From NCBI GenBank assembly GCA_965248545.1, contig OZ252110.1:1-64000 (forward strand): a stretch of DNA of 64,000 nt, in the 5' to 3' direction. Source of the stretch: Alteromonas_E sp965248545. Its GTDB lineage: Bacteria; Pseudomonadota; Gammaproteobacteria; Enterobacterales; Alteromonadaceae. Both the position numbers and the translations under genes were made by a program. The notes beneath the pieces were generated by a model, which was given only the letters and a program-made list of their open reading frames with translations, had not been told where the DNA came from and ran no database searches. Within the stretch, counting starts at the first letter, position 1. Every line of letters starts with the position of its first letter. Positions 1-9,541 of this stretch are shown piece by piece.

Positions 1-144
1 CTGTGAAGATATTTTGGGGCATCATGAACCAAGCCTCGATACCAAACAGGAATCGAACGTTACTGTTTCTCTGGCTCCCACATAAAGATAACTATCCAAA
101 TTGCGCTCAAAATCACCCCACTTCGGATTATATAAAACATCGAA
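1..144 (-). pseudogene. possible decayed coding remnant running off the left edge
   Basis: Read on the minus strand, this stretch gives a protein-like phrase (FDVLYNPKWGDFERNLDSYL and onward), bounded upstream by an in-frame TAA at 145-147. The frame is lost near position 48-52. If one base is restored there, reading continues in another frame as FDSWFGIEAWFMMPQNIFT to the window edge. This suggests a frameshifted remnant with no start of its own. It is a weak call: no family is recognised, the stretch is short, and chance open reading cannot be excluded. Confidence 0.25.
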
Positions 145-198
145 TTAGTTGATAATAAAATATATAGTAAACACATTGATTACCAAGAGTTAATTATA

Positions 199-1077
199 AT
201 GGATAAGTTATCATCACTTCAGGCGTTCAAAGAGGTGGTTAACCGAGGAAGTTTTCGAAAAGCTGCGGAAGTTCTGGAAGTTAGCCCAGCGATGGTGTCA
301 AAGTACCTTGCTCGCTTAGAGCAAGAACTCGGTACTCGGCTACTCACTCGCACCACGCGCTCGGTTCGTTTAACTGAAGAAGGTGAGCGTTATTTTGGCC
401 AAGTAAAGCCGCTACTAGATGAGCTTGAAGCGGCTGAGCTAGAGATAAGCGCGGGGACAAACGCGCCTAAGGGAGAATTACGGATCACCGCTCCGATAGA
501 TTTAGGCAACAAAATATTGCCCTCGATCATTTGCGAGTATCAAAGGGCGTACCCAGATGTCAATGTGTCGCTAATCCTAAGTGACAGACAGGTCGATATG
601 TTTGAGGAAAACTTCGATCTAGCATTGCGTGTTGGAAGAGTCCGGGATGAGAACCTGATTGCACGCAAATTTACTAAGATGCCAATGGTCTTATGCGCGT
701 CACCTATATACTGGGCGGCCAATAAGCCATTGGAACACCCTAGTGAACTTATCAATCACAATTGCTTATTCAGTACCGACGTAGCTGAAAATCAACTGTG
801 GTTTTTTCGAGAAGGTGGGCGTTCATTTCGCCAACGCGTTAAATCACGCCTTCGAATCAATAGTCTGAATGCGCTTGCACAAGCAGCAATTGAAGGTATG
901 GGTATCGTTTATTTGCCCAAAGATGTGGTTGAGGTAGCATTGAAAGACGGTCTATTAGAAGAAAGACTAAATGCCTATATAGAACCACCATTAAGTGTAT
1001 TTTTTGTATACCCAGAGAGAAATTACCTTCCCGCTAAGGTGAGAACCTTTATTGATATTTTATTGTCGCATTTTTGA
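199..1077 (+). CDS. LysR-family transcriptional regulator
   Basis: A 292-residue protein with the standard LysR layout. The N-terminal winged helix-turn-helix lies at about residues 5-62 (GSFRKAAEVLEVSPAMVSKY, then the TRSVRLTEEG wing). A LysR substrate-binding fold starts near residue 90 and runs to the end. It is closest in style to the CrgA/AaeR-like subgroup, which often controls neighbouring oxidoreductase or efflux genes, but no divergent target is intact here: only a possible remnant lies upstream. The ATG is preceded by an AT-rich leader with no strong Shine-Dalgarno sequence. The family assignment is firm; the effector and target are unknown. Confidence 0.9.
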   Translation: MDKLSSLQAFKEVVNRGSFRKAAEVLEVSPAMVSKYLARLEQELGTRLLTRTTRSVRLTEEGERYFGQVKPLLDELEAAELEISAGTNAPKGELRITAPIDLGNKILPSIICEYQRAYPDVNVSLILSDRQVDMFEENFDLALRVGRVRDENLIARKFTKMPMVLCASPIYWAANKPLEHPSELINHNCLFSTDVAENQLWFFREGGRSFRQRVKSRLRINSLNALAQAAIEGMGIVYLPKDVVEVALKDGLLEERLNAYIEPPLSVFFVYPERNYLPAKVRTFIDILLSHF

Positions 1078-1155
1078 ACCGTCCTATTTTTTACCAATTC
1101 ATATCGATACGTATAGAGATATGACTGGTAAAGGCAAATAAATGACAATTTTCTG

Positions 1156-2787
1156 CTACTGCCGGTACTTCCTTACTACAAAAAATACAGTTATCAATAG
1201 TACTGTTGCAATTGCCAATATAGATGGGACCATCCACTTTTCAATCGTCAGTTTTTTTTTTAGTCCATTAGCCTGTTTATTGTTAGGCTCGAGCTTTAGG
1301 GCCTCGCTGAGCATTTTGTTCGCATTTTGCTTATCGCCCTTGGCAATATAGATTTTCGCCATATTGGTATACGCCATGGCAGATTCTGGCGACATCGAAA
1401 TGACTTCCTTAACCCAATATAAGGCTTTGTCTAAATCACCGAGTTGTGCAACATGTGCTGCGCGCAGGTAAAACAATCGAGGCGTTTTCAATTCGGTAAT
1501 CTCACCATCTGAACTCAATATAATTTCTAGCGGTTCTTGACGGTCGATGATTGTGAATTGGTTGTCGCTCAAATGACGTATTTCAAGTTCGCCTGTACCC
1601 AGGTTAACAAACATATTTTGGTCGTCGGAATTCAATGTGACGACTTGTTCACTGGCCAACGCTATTGTGGACGATTTATTCTGAAAGCGACTCGGTAGCG
1701 CTGGGTACGAATTTGGGTTCTCCTGTCGGATGGCCAAGCTGGGTTCAGCCGCTGGTTGGCCTTCTGACGCAGACATAATACCCTCAAGTATTTTCTTAAT
1801 AGCGCGATCGGATACCGAATGTTCTAGATAGGTATTGGCGCGCAGAACAACAACCATATCGCGATCAGGGTAAACAGCTAAAATTTGTCCCCCCACTCCT
1901 CTAGCACTATAACTACCGTCGTTTTCGACCCACCACATGTACCCATAGTGGGGCGGAAGCTTGCTACCCATATTGGTTTGACTCAGCGCTTGTGTGCTCT
2001 CTTTTATCCAATCTTGCGGAATGACTTGCTGACCTCGCCAATGGCCTTCTCTGGCATACAACAATCCTAATCGAGCGAGATCACGGGAAGACATACGAAA
2101 TTGAACGGCTTGGTGCTCAGAATCTGATCTCACGGTGTAGCCGTCAATTGCTCGGAAGTCCTGCATTTGTAGAGGCTCAGCAATATGCCGCATGAACGAA
2201 CTTGGGATTTCTTCGCCTGTCAGCTGTGTATAAATACTACCGGCAACATTAAAGTCCCAGTTATTATAAACCCAATGTCTTCCGGGTGCGTGACTCCCCC
2301 GCTTGGGTTTGTTACTCACCATATCGCCCGCTTCAGCAGCTGCGGGCAAGTAAACTCCGGAACGTGCAGAGAGAATATCTTGCAGCGTTGCTGAGCGTTC
2401 CTGATCGGTTAGTTCGCCGTCGTCATCAACATCAAGCGCTTTTAAATCGGTTTGGAGGTCAATATCCGCAGAATGTACCCCATAAAGTGCGCTCAACATG
2501 CTTTTACGAATGGAGTGCACTAGAAATCTACGACGGTTATCACCCCAATCGACTGCCACAGCACCATTTTTGATAATCAACAGCCCAGCAAAATCTCGTT
2601 TATGATAAAACTTTTCTACCCTTTCCAAACGATTTGGAATGAATCCCGCCTGTTCAGGAGAGTCATAATATGACCAGCTTTCCTGCGGAAAGGTCTTATC
2701 AGATCTGTCTTGGGCAAATGATTGACTGACGAGTAACCCCGCGGTGATCACTGTCAGGCAAAATCTGTGTACTAAACTGTTTGGCAT
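1156..2787 (-). CDS. secreted serine hydrolase, beta-lactamase/PBP fold, with TPR and C-terminal membrane anchor
   Basis: A 543-residue protein that begins with a signal peptide (cleavage expected after SQSFAQ, residue 26). The class C beta-lactamase/esterase fold follows, with the SxxK nucleophile motif at S92-IRK95 and a YxN motif at Y174-N-N176. Between them the sequence from D119 to E130 (DVDDDGELTDQE) fits a canonical EF-hand calcium loop, immediately before the family's ARSGVY block. Residues of about 440-510 contain tetratricopeptide-like helices (AMAYTNMAKIYIAKGDKQNA). A final transmembrane helix of about 20 residues ends in positively charged RKYRQ, so the enzyme is probably periplasmic and anchored at its C-terminus. 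Substrate is unknown: beta-lactam hydrolysis, peptidase or esterase activity are all possible. Confidence 0.85.
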   Translation of the reverse strand: MPNSLVHRFCLTVITAGLLVSQSFAQDRSDKTFPQESWSYYDSPEQAGFIPNRLERVEKFYHKRDFAGLLIIKNGAVAVDWGDNRRRFLVHSIRKSMLSALYGVHSADIDLQTDLKALDVDDDGELTDQERSATLQDILSARSGVYLPAAAEAGDMVSNKPKRGSHAPGRHWVYNNWDFNVAGSIYTQLTGEEIPSSFMRHIAEPLQMQDFRAIDGYTVRSDSEHQAVQFRMSSRDLARLGLLYAREGHWRGQQVIPQDWIKESTQALSQTNMGSKLPPHYGYMWWVENDGSYSARGVGGQILAVYPDRDMVVVLRANTYLEHSVSDRAIKKILEGIMSASEGQPAAEPSLAIRQENPNSYPALPSRFQNKSSTIALASEQVVTLNSDDQNMFVNLGTGELEIRHLSDNQFTIIDRQEPLEIILSSDGEITELKTPRLFYLRAAHVAQLGDLDKALYWVKEVISMSPESAMAYTNMAKIYIAKGDKQNANKMLSEALKLEPNNKQANGLKKKLTIEKWMVPSILAIATVLLITVFFVVRKYRQ

Positions 2788-2998
2788 AACGGCATTTCAG
2801 TCCTTTGTGGTCGCACGCCTAGTTTTGCAAACATCCGTGTTCATTGCAGCGATTCAAATGTAAATATTTATAAATAAATGGCGCTGATTCGAGTAGTTTG
2901 CTCATTGGCCGATGGTTGGATGCTGGCTTTTAGTAACGTTGATCAAATGAAAGGTTTGCTGAACGGGACAACCACCTTGCCATGAAGTATTCGGTAGG

Positions 2999-3030
2999 AA
3001 AAAGGCTCAATACATACCAGTATTGAGCCT
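2999..3030 (-). terminator. rho-independent terminator
   Basis: A perfect 11-bp inverted repeat (AGGCTCAATAC at 3003-3013 with GTATTGAGCCT at 3020-3030, 6-nt loop) is followed on the minus strand by five T residues. It lies just past the TonB-receptor remnant, so it probably ended the ancestral receptor transcript and now ends the sigma/anti-sigma operon. Confidence 0.8.
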
Positions 3031-3052
3031 GCAGATTAACTGGGTGCCGTTT

Positions 3053-3180
3053 CTAGAACGTATAGCTGACGCTAAAGGTTGCACTCCGGGGTAGGATAAA
3101 TCTGCCGTTTGGTGACGTTGGATTACGTGGATCGCCTTCAGTTAAGGCGTCTTCGTCAGTCAAATTCTGCACCGCGAGTT
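3053..3180 (-). pseudogene. C-terminal remnant of a TonB-dependent receptor
   Basis: Minus-strand reading immediately after the anti-sigma stop gives LELAVQNLTDEDALTEGDPR, then NPTSPNGRFILPRSATF and a terminal SVSYTF before TAG. The xVQNLTDE block and the aromatic-ended last beta strand are typical of the extreme C-terminus of TonB-dependent receptors; a terminal Phe is the usual signal for barrel assembly. Only about 43 residues remain, with no plug, no barrel body and no start codon. The remnant abuts the anti-sigma gene, so a deletion seems to have removed the receptor body while leaving the terminator. Confidence 0.75.
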
Positions 3181-3891
3181 CTAAAGACCGTTTAAGAGTT
3201 CTTCTTCCGACGCTTTAGATAGTGGACCATCTTTTAAATTCAAATCCAAATAACTATCAATACGCGCATCACTGAATCGCGATGCCGGAATATACCCATT
3301 TGGATTGATTGCCACTGAACGTTGAACGACTACATGCGGTTGCCAATGGTCGTCTTGATAACAAGCAACCGCCCGCATTATCGATTCAGTTTCAGACTCG
3401 ACACTGAGTAAACGACAAGGCTTTTGCTCGTTGTCGATGAAGGTAAACAGCACGTTGATCCGCGAAGCATCATCACCGTGAATGGTGTATACCTGACCTG
3501 ATCGCGCGTCATTCAATGCCAGTTGCATGTCGGACTGCAAAAAGATATCCGCTGAGAATTGTCGTGACATAACCATTACCACTGTAATCGCTATTGCGGC
3601 AGCCGAAGCAGCCATCGCGTACCAATATCTTTTTGACTTCCATTCTTTACTCGGCTCAGTAGCAGCTTGCGAAAGCAATGCTTCAAGACCGCTCGAATAC
3701 GGCTTATTATCAATTGTCTGAAATGAATCAACCACCTCCTGATCAACTTGTTTTAGCCTTTGATAACGAGCTTTAAACGCTGGCTCTTTTTCACATCGTT
3801 GCAAAAAAACGTGTACATCGTCGTCATTGAGTTGGTTGTCGATATAGGCGTTGATCATCTGATCATCTTTATTTGAATCAGTCATCAGCAC
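3181..3891 (-). CDS. anti-sigma factor, single-pass membrane protein
   Basis: A 236-residue protein with an N-terminal cytoplasmic domain of about 80 residues resembling anti-sigma domains (MINAYIDNQLNDDDVHVFLQ, without the HxxxCxxC zinc signature). One transmembrane helix follows at about residues 85-106 (YAMAASAAAIAITVVMVM), then a periplasmic domain of about 130 residues. Its start overlaps the end of the sigma-factor gene by 14 bases, implying translational coupling. It should hold the ECF sigma factor at the membrane until an envelope signal arrives. Its former downstream partner was probably a TonB receptor, of which only the tail remains. Confidence 0.8.
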   Translation of the reverse strand: MLMTDSNKDDQMINAYIDNQLNDDDVHVFLQRCEKEPAFKARYQRLKQVDQEVVDSFQTIDNKPYSSGLEALLSQAATEPSKEWKSKRYWYAMAASAAAIAITVVMVMSRQFSADIFLQSDMQLALNDARSGQVYTIHGDDASRINVLFTFIDNEQKPCRLLSVESETESIMRAVACYQDDHWQPHVVVQRSVAINPNGYIPASRFSDARIDSYLDLNLKDGPLSKASEEELLNGL

Positions 3892-4441
3892 ACTCCAACA
3901 AGTTAGCTAGTTGCGTACGCGCCCGAGACAACCGACTCATTACCGTTCCAACAGGAATATCCAACACAATTGCAATGTCTTTATAACTCAGTTCTGACGC
4001 AGTCACTAAGCTAAGAATTTCGCGTTGGTTTTCGGGTAAATTCATCATTGCATTTTGCACTTCTACTCTATTTCGCTCTGACTCAATGGTAGACTCGTCC
4101 AGCGTTTCGTTTATCAGTTCGTCGTTGGCTACAGTTGATGCTTCGTAACGACGTGAAACTGTGCGCTTTCGCACTTCATCAATCCAGAGGTTGCGTAAAA
4201 CCCTATACATCCAAGGCTTTAAATCTTCCCCATTAACGGAGGTTTGACGAAATGCCTTTTCAACCATTGACTGAACCAAGTCATCAGTATCATGGACATC
4301 TTGTGTTAGCCCATAGGCGAATCGGCGAATCCTTGGAATTTCGTCCAAAACAATAGCGCGATTATTTTGCTCAACGCTTTGTGTTTTTCGCTTCGAATTC
4401 AACCTAAAGACGTTTAACAAGCGAATATATTCCGTGTTCAT
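3878..4441 (-). CDS. ECF-type RNA polymerase sigma factor
   Basis: A 187-residue sigma-70 family protein of the extracytoplasmic-function type. Region 2 is seen at about residues 35-100 (LTQDVHDTDDLVQSMVEKAF, then KPWMYRVLRNLWIDEVRK). Region 4 is at about 130-180 (LPENQREILSLVTASELSYK, then a helix-turn-helix containing GTVMSRLSRAR). Regions 1 and 3 are absent, as expected. It is first in an operon with the anti-sigma gene and is divergent from the acidic-repeat protease across a 68-bp spacer, so it may drive both directions. The first 20 residues are extra relative to many family members; an internal start is possible. Confidence 0.9.
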   Translation of the reverse strand: MNTEYIRLLNVFRLNSKRKTQSVEQNNRAIVLDEIPRIRRFAYGLTQDVHDTDDLVQSMVEKAFRQTSVNGEDLKPWMYRVLRNLWIDEVRKRTVSRRYEASTVANDELINETLDESTIESERNRVEVQNAMMNLPENQREILSLVTASELSYKDIAIVLDIPVGTVMSRLSRARTQLANLLECADD

Positions 4442-4509
4442 TCGTTATTCTGATAAGCTTACAACGAGTTGGTTACTCAGGGTAGTACTCAATATTAGGT
4501 TAATTTTGC

Positions 4510-6294
4510 ATGCCAACGAGAGTCAAAACACGTCAGTTAACAACTTCAATCGCACTAGCTCTATCAGTTAGCAGCTGCAGCCCTGCGCTTTATTCGCTGC
4601 CTGTCAATCGCCTTTCATTTGATCCTGTGCAACCGCTATCGCTGGTTACTTTCGAGCAAGGTGACACCCCGATCAGCCAATTGATACAGCAGTTATTAAC
4701 TAAAAAGAACGTCAGTCGTCTTGACCACGTCTTTATTCAATCGTTTGAGGACGACATCGAGGACGATATTGAAGATGACATCGAGGACGATATTGAAGAT
4801 GACATCGAGGACGATATTGAAGATGACATCGAGGATGATATTGAAGATGACATCGAGGATGATATTGAAGATGACATCGAGGATGATATTGAAGATGACA
4901 TAGAGGATGATATTGAAGATGACATCGAGGACGATATTGAAGATGACATCGAGGACGATATTGAAGATGACATTGAGGACGATGTTGAAGATGACATAGA
5001 GGACAATATTGAAGATGACATAGAGGACGATGTTGAAGATGACATCGAGGTCGATGTTGAAGATGACATAGAGGACGATGCTGAAGACGACATCGAGGAC
5101 GATGTTGAAGACGACGTAGAGAATGATGTTGAAGACGACGTTGAGGACATTGACGAAGATGCCTTCGATTTCATTCAGGAAGATGACTTAGAATCAGACC
5201 TGATTGAAATCATTTATACACTCGATGAAGAACAACAAGTACAACTCATCAGTTCTGACTGGTTGATCTTTATCGATCAGACTGATGTTCCCGAAATTCT
5301 CGCTGCGGGTTATAACATTAAACAGTCTAAGACACTGTCTTCACTGAATAAAACACTGCTAACTATAGAGGCACCATCATCGTTTAATGCACAATCAGAC
5401 TTTAGTGCTGATATTGCGATGATCGAAAATGCAGGGGGATTGGTTGATTTTAATCATGTGTTTACTCTCGCTGAGTCAACGAAATCAAGATCTGAACACG
5501 CTTCAAGACCCTCACTACCACCAGAGCTGCCGACACCTCACGTTGCCAAATTAGCTCTTGGCATGATTGACGTCGCCGTGGATGAAAATCACCAAGCATT
5601 TACAAACAAAGATATTGTTCAAAAATACTTCACGCAGAATACATCACATGGTGAAAGCCATCATGGAACCGCTGTCGCTTCAATAATGATTGGTCAAAGC
5701 AAGGAGTTTTCGGGTTTGTTGCGTGATGCGTCATTACATGCCGCTTCTGTGTTTTACGACCACCCAACAGCAGGGTTAATTACTTCTGCTAGCACCTTAT
5801 TAGAAGCTCTGGATTGGTTATCTGGAAGTAATGTAGATGTCATAAACATGAGTTTGTCTGGTCCAAAAAATCGTCTAATTGACGCAGCAGTGCAACAACT
5901 ATGTGATCGCAATATAGTCCTTGTTGCCGCTGTAGGAAATAGTGGTCCTCACGCTACCCCTGAATACCCCGCAGCGTATTCGTGCGTGATTGGCGTTACT
6001 GCAGTCAACGAGAACAAACAAATATATCGGTATGCGATCCAAGGTGAGCACGTGGATATTGCTGCAGGAGGCGTCAACATATTGCATGCTAGCTCCAACA
6101 ATGCGTTCGCACGCTCTTCGGGAACATCGTTCGCTGCGCCATTGGTAAGTGCTTTCATCTCAGCTACTGCGCCTATAGCTTTTTCGGATAGAGAGCAATG
6201 GTTGATGGAACACCTTTATCCTCAATGTGAAGACCTAGGCCCTCCTGGAAGAGACGACACCTTTGGACACGGAAAGCTCATCTGGCTTGACTAA
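4510..6294 (+). CDS. S8 (subtilisin-like) serine protease, predicted lipoprotein with long acidic DIED repeat
   Basis: A 594-residue protein. The N-terminus looks like a lipoprotein signal (hydrophobic ALALSVSS then Cys23). Residues of about 80-213 are a nearly perfect DIEDDIED octapeptide repeat. The C-terminal half is a subtilisin domain with the expected triad: Asp354 (GMIDVAVD), His385 (SHHGTAVAS) and Ser540 (SSGTSFAAP), plus the oxyanion Asn in AAVGNSGP. The protease therefore looks active and tethered by a flexible polyanionic linker. It is divergent from the ECF sigma gene and convergent (6-bp gap) with an outer-membrane barrel gene. The repeat could bind divalent cations or span the envelope; both are inference. 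Confidence 0.9.
   Translation: MPTRVKTRQLTTSIALALSVSSCSPALYSLPVNRLSFDPVQPLSLVTFEQGDTPISQLIQQLLTKKNVSRLDHVFIQSFEDDIEDDIEDDIEDDIEDDIEDDIEDDIEDDIEDDIEDDIEDDIEDDIEDDIEDDIEDDIEDDIEDDIEDDIEDDIEDDVEDDIEDNIEDDIEDDVEDDIEVDVEDDIEDDAEDDIEDDVEDDVENDVEDDVEDIDEDAFDFIQEDDLESDLIEIIYTLDEEQQVQLISSDWLIFIDQTDVPEILAAGYNIKQSKTLSSLNKTLLTIEAPSSFNAQSDFSADIAMIENAGGLVDFNHVFTLAESTKSRSEHASRPSLPPELPTPHVAKLALGMIDVAVDENHQAFTNKDIVQKYFTQNTSHGESHHGTAVASIMIGQSKEFSGLLRDASLHAASVFYDHPTAGLITSASTLLEALDWLSGSNVDVINMSLSGPKNRLIDAAVQQLCDRNIVLVAAVGNSGPHATPEYPAAYSCVIGVTAVNENKQIYRYAIQGEHVDIAAGGVNILHASSNNAFARSSGTSFAAPLVSAFISATAPIAFSDREQWLMEHLYPQCEDLGPPGRDDTFGHGKLIWLD
4747..5151 (+). repeat. in-frame 24-nt tandem repeat encoding DIEDDIED
   Basis: About 400 bp made of a 24-nt unit (GACATCGAGGACGATATTGA plus AGAT), roughly 16-17 copies in frame within the protease gene. 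Copies at the 5' end are nearly identical even at synonymous sites. Copies after about 4970 carry Ile-to-Val, Ala, Asn and other substitutions while remaining acidic. This gradient suggests recent expansion from the 5' side by slippage or unequal recombination. Confidence 0.97.
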
Positions 6295-6300
6295 CATTCG

Positions 6301-7221
6301 TCAAAAATTCAAACGAAAAGACGCGAGCACAGTGTTTTCAGTGAAGGTTAAAGACGGTAAGTTTGATCGATTATTGATGTGTTGTAGTTCCAAGCCAAAA
6401 GAGATTTCATCTCTCAATTCGATATCCCAGCCTAGGCTTAGCCTAGTTCTACGATCGCGCCGGAAATCATCGAGCAGAGGGTTCAGTATGTCGGCAAAAT
6501 CTTTGTTTCGATAATGAAGTTCTACTCTCACTTGATGAGGAAAACCTAACCATTGAAATCGGTATTCTTTCGCGGCTTTAAACGCATAGCTAGAATAATT
6601 AAACGTAGGATCCACCGCATCTTCATTTTTCAACTTGGTGCCAAACATCCAAAAGTCGCGTAGGCCACTGGCAAAATAGTAATAACTCAGCGCAACTTCA
6701 TCGCTAGTGGCGTCACGGCCACTGTTGTTAATGACGGTTTTATCAACGTAATTATAAGCACCCCGTAAAAAATGCTCACGCGCGGCAAAACCTGACACCG
6801 ATATTGTTGAAATATCCAGCTCAAGAAAATCAGCGCCATCTAAATTTGAATCGGCCACTCTGTGTTGAATAGCTAGGGTTATCTGCGAAAACTCGTGTCT
6901 CAACCCGAAAGTAGTCATCTGCGTTGCGTTGTCCAACTCTGATGATTTTTCGTATTGCTTGGCTCGGTAACTAACGCCAAAATCAACTTGGGTTTTTTCC
7001 GCTAGCCATAGAGTCAATTCACCACCCAAATCTATGTTGGAAAACTGTTCACCGTTTTCAGCATTGAAGTCAATTTCATCGATGCGCAGATTGCTCTCAT
7101 AACCCCAGCCTGCTCCACCATCAACAGTAAACTCAAATGCCGGTTCTGGATCCTGCGCCCACAAAGCCGTGGTAAGAGCAAAACAGGAAATCAACATAGT
7201 TAATCTGAGAGCGTGATTCAC
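6301..7221 (-). CDS. outer-membrane beta-barrel protein
   Basis: A 306-residue protein with a clean signal peptide (MNHALRLTMLISCFALTTAL, cleavage after LWAQ). It continues as alternating amphipathic strands rich in aromatic residues and ends in FRLNF, a terminal Phe typical of BAM-assembled outer-membrane proteins. It resembles uncharacterised barrels of the surface-assembly or DUF560-like kind, but I cannot place it in a named family. It is followed at 3' by the protease gene on the opposite strand and preceded by the poly-Asp gene in the same direction (82-bp gap), so the two may share a transcript. Confidence 0.75.
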   Translation of the reverse strand: MNHALRLTMLISCFALTTALWAQDPEPAFEFTVDGGAGWGYESNLRIDEIDFNAENGEQFSNIDLGGELTLWLAEKTQVDFGVSYRAKQYEKSSELDNATQMTTFGLRHEFSQITLAIQHRVADSNLDGADFLELDISTISVSGFAAREHFLRGAYNYVDKTVINNSGRDATSDEVALSYYYFASGLRDFWMFGTKLKNEDAVDPTFNYSSYAFKAAKEYRFQWLGFPHQVRVELHYRNKDFADILNPLLDDFRRDRRTRLSLGWDIELRDEISFGLELQHINNRSNLPSLTFTENTVLASFRLNF

Positions 7222-7303
7222 TTTGTCCCTTTACATTCTCAGTAATAGGCTAGTGGAAATTAACTTTCCACAAGCCTTGTTTTCGTCAATAGAGTTTAGC
7301 GTA

Positions 7304-8062
<759 letters not shown>

Positions 8063-8327
8063 AAATCCAACCTTAATTCATTCAAAATGAAACACTTAAC
8101 GTATGTTGGCCTTGCCTTGAGCGAAGCCAATGGTTAGCTTCACCTTAGTTTTTCCAGCAAAGCATACTGACTTAACGAGTAGCGAACGCTTTTATTCCCA
8201 AGAATGTGATTAAAGTTTTTGCCAGTAGTATAGGAGGTCTGTGTTGGAGGTGGTGTTGCGCTAAATCCAAATTTCAACAACGTGTGGTAAAAGCAAAAAC
8301 ATTGGTTAGACAGTCTATGCTCTAAGA

Positions 8328-9266
8328 TTAAAAATAGTATACGTATGACAGATCGCCGAACACTGTCTCAACGTGACGGCCTTCTTGATACCAACCTCTT
8401 AAAATAATAATTGATCTTTGGTTGTCAGAAGACATTGCCATTCCCGCCCCCAATGAATATACGGTCTCATTACCTGAACGCTTAAGACGTTCTTGCTCAT
8501 TGCGGTTATTGAAATATTCGCGACCAAATTTTACTTCAGCAAACATTTGAATATTGTTGGCGAATTGCAATGACAGCATAGGGCCCACAGCAACACTCGT
8601 GGATTGGGCATCTATACGTGTGACTCGAGGTATATCGGATGATGAAAACTCAGGCTGAAAAATCACGTTTTCATCGGCCTCAAGCTTCAAGTCTTTAAAA
8701 GACCATGCTCCTAAAATACTTACACCAACTCTAAATTCATCGCTTTTTACCGGTCTATTTAGAAAAAAGGTTTCAAACGCTGATTCACCATAAAAACGAT
8801 ATAGATCATGCACTCCTAGCAATTCTATCTTGGTCGACTTAATACCCGGTTTGAATTCATTTTGACCTAGCGATTCATCACGTAGATTTAAGGCATTGAC
8901 TTGGAAGCCCTCGAGGGTTTGATAATTGAAGTTTATTCGTGACCGATTATGGCGCCGGTAAGATAAGATGATGTCCTCAGTCTCGGTTTGATTATTGTTG
9001 TCAATGACATCCACTGCATAACCGATTTCAACACCATTAATATCAACAAACACACCTAGGCGTTCGTTATTGACCGGCTCCAACTCAAAATTGATTTTGG
9101 TATTAGCGTCGGCCTCTGGCGCGAAAACCAGCGAATGGAATGTCTGTGGCTTTGACGCAGTAAACCGAATGGATTTGATATCTAGTTCAAACGCGCTAAC
9201 GGGTAATGCAAACAAAATACATGCAACAAATAGAGCGAGCGCCTTACAAAATTGTGTACTTTTCAT
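8328..9266 (-). CDS. outer-membrane beta-barrel protein
   Basis: A 312-residue protein with signal peptide (about residues 1-25, ending LPVSA before FELDIKS). The body is made of predicted amphipathic beta strands and it ends in YVYYF, again a terminal Phe preceded by aromatics. It is not obviously a homologue of the barrel at 6301-7221. It lies 265 bp upstream of the poly-Asp gene in the same direction. The spacer 8063-8327 shows no gene and no clear terminator. Function unknown; a role in handling the acidic proteins beside it is speculation. Confidence 0.7.
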   Translation of the reverse strand: MKSTQFCKALALFVACILFALPVSAFELDIKSIRFTASKPQTFHSLVFAPEADANTKINFELEPVNNERLGVFVDINGVEIGYAVDVIDNNNQTETEDIILSYRRHNRSRINFNYQTLEGFQVNALNLRDESLGQNEFKPGIKSTKIELLGVHDLYRFYGESAFETFFLNRPVKSDEFRVGVSILGAWSFKDLKLEADENVIFQPEFSSSDIPRVTRIDAQSTSVAVGPMLSLQFANNIQMFAEVKFGREYFNNRNEQERLKRSGNETVYSLGAGMAMSSDNQRSIIILRGWYQEGRHVETVFGDLSYVYYF

Positions 9267-9422
9267 TGAGCGATATTTCGTTTTGCCATTTCCGCTATTT
9301 AACTGCCTAAATGTCGAATTTTTATCTCATAATTATAAAAAAACTATCACGATGTAACGTATTAGGGATGACAGCTCAATAAAGCTGACCGGGCGGTTGA
9401 CCTTTATAGAAGATACCCTGTG

Positions 9423-9458
9423 TTACTTTTGAGGTGCAGAAAAGGGTGTTGAGTGCAG
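9423..9458 (+). repeat. GGTGCA-rich interspersed repeat, copy 1
   Basis: A 36-nt segment (starts TTACTTTTGAGGTGCAG) matches 20184-20219 at 31 of 36 positions. It lies between convergent-free minus-strand genes in a 275-bp non-coding stretch. Nature unknown; it could be a repeat left by a mobile element. Confidence 0.55.
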
Positions 9459-9541
9459 ACATTGGTGCGTTTTAAATCGTTAAATTCACCAAAGACTGCA
9501 GTTCCTCCGAAATCAAAACAACAATAGGTTTCAGTTAACAA

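Noticed and set aside
1142..1351. Small plus-strand frame after the LysR gene
   Set aside because: It is antisense to the C-terminal membrane anchor of the serine hydrolase and has no independent support.
4747..5151. CRISPR-like periodicity
   Set aside because: Units are contiguous, in frame and without unique spacers, so this is a coding tandem repeat.
4737..5174. Minus-strand Ser-rich frame and a plus-strand Arg/Met-rich frame across the DIED repeat
   Set aside because: Both exist only because the 24-nt repeat lacks stop codons in several frames; the S8 protease frame continues into a full catalytic domain.
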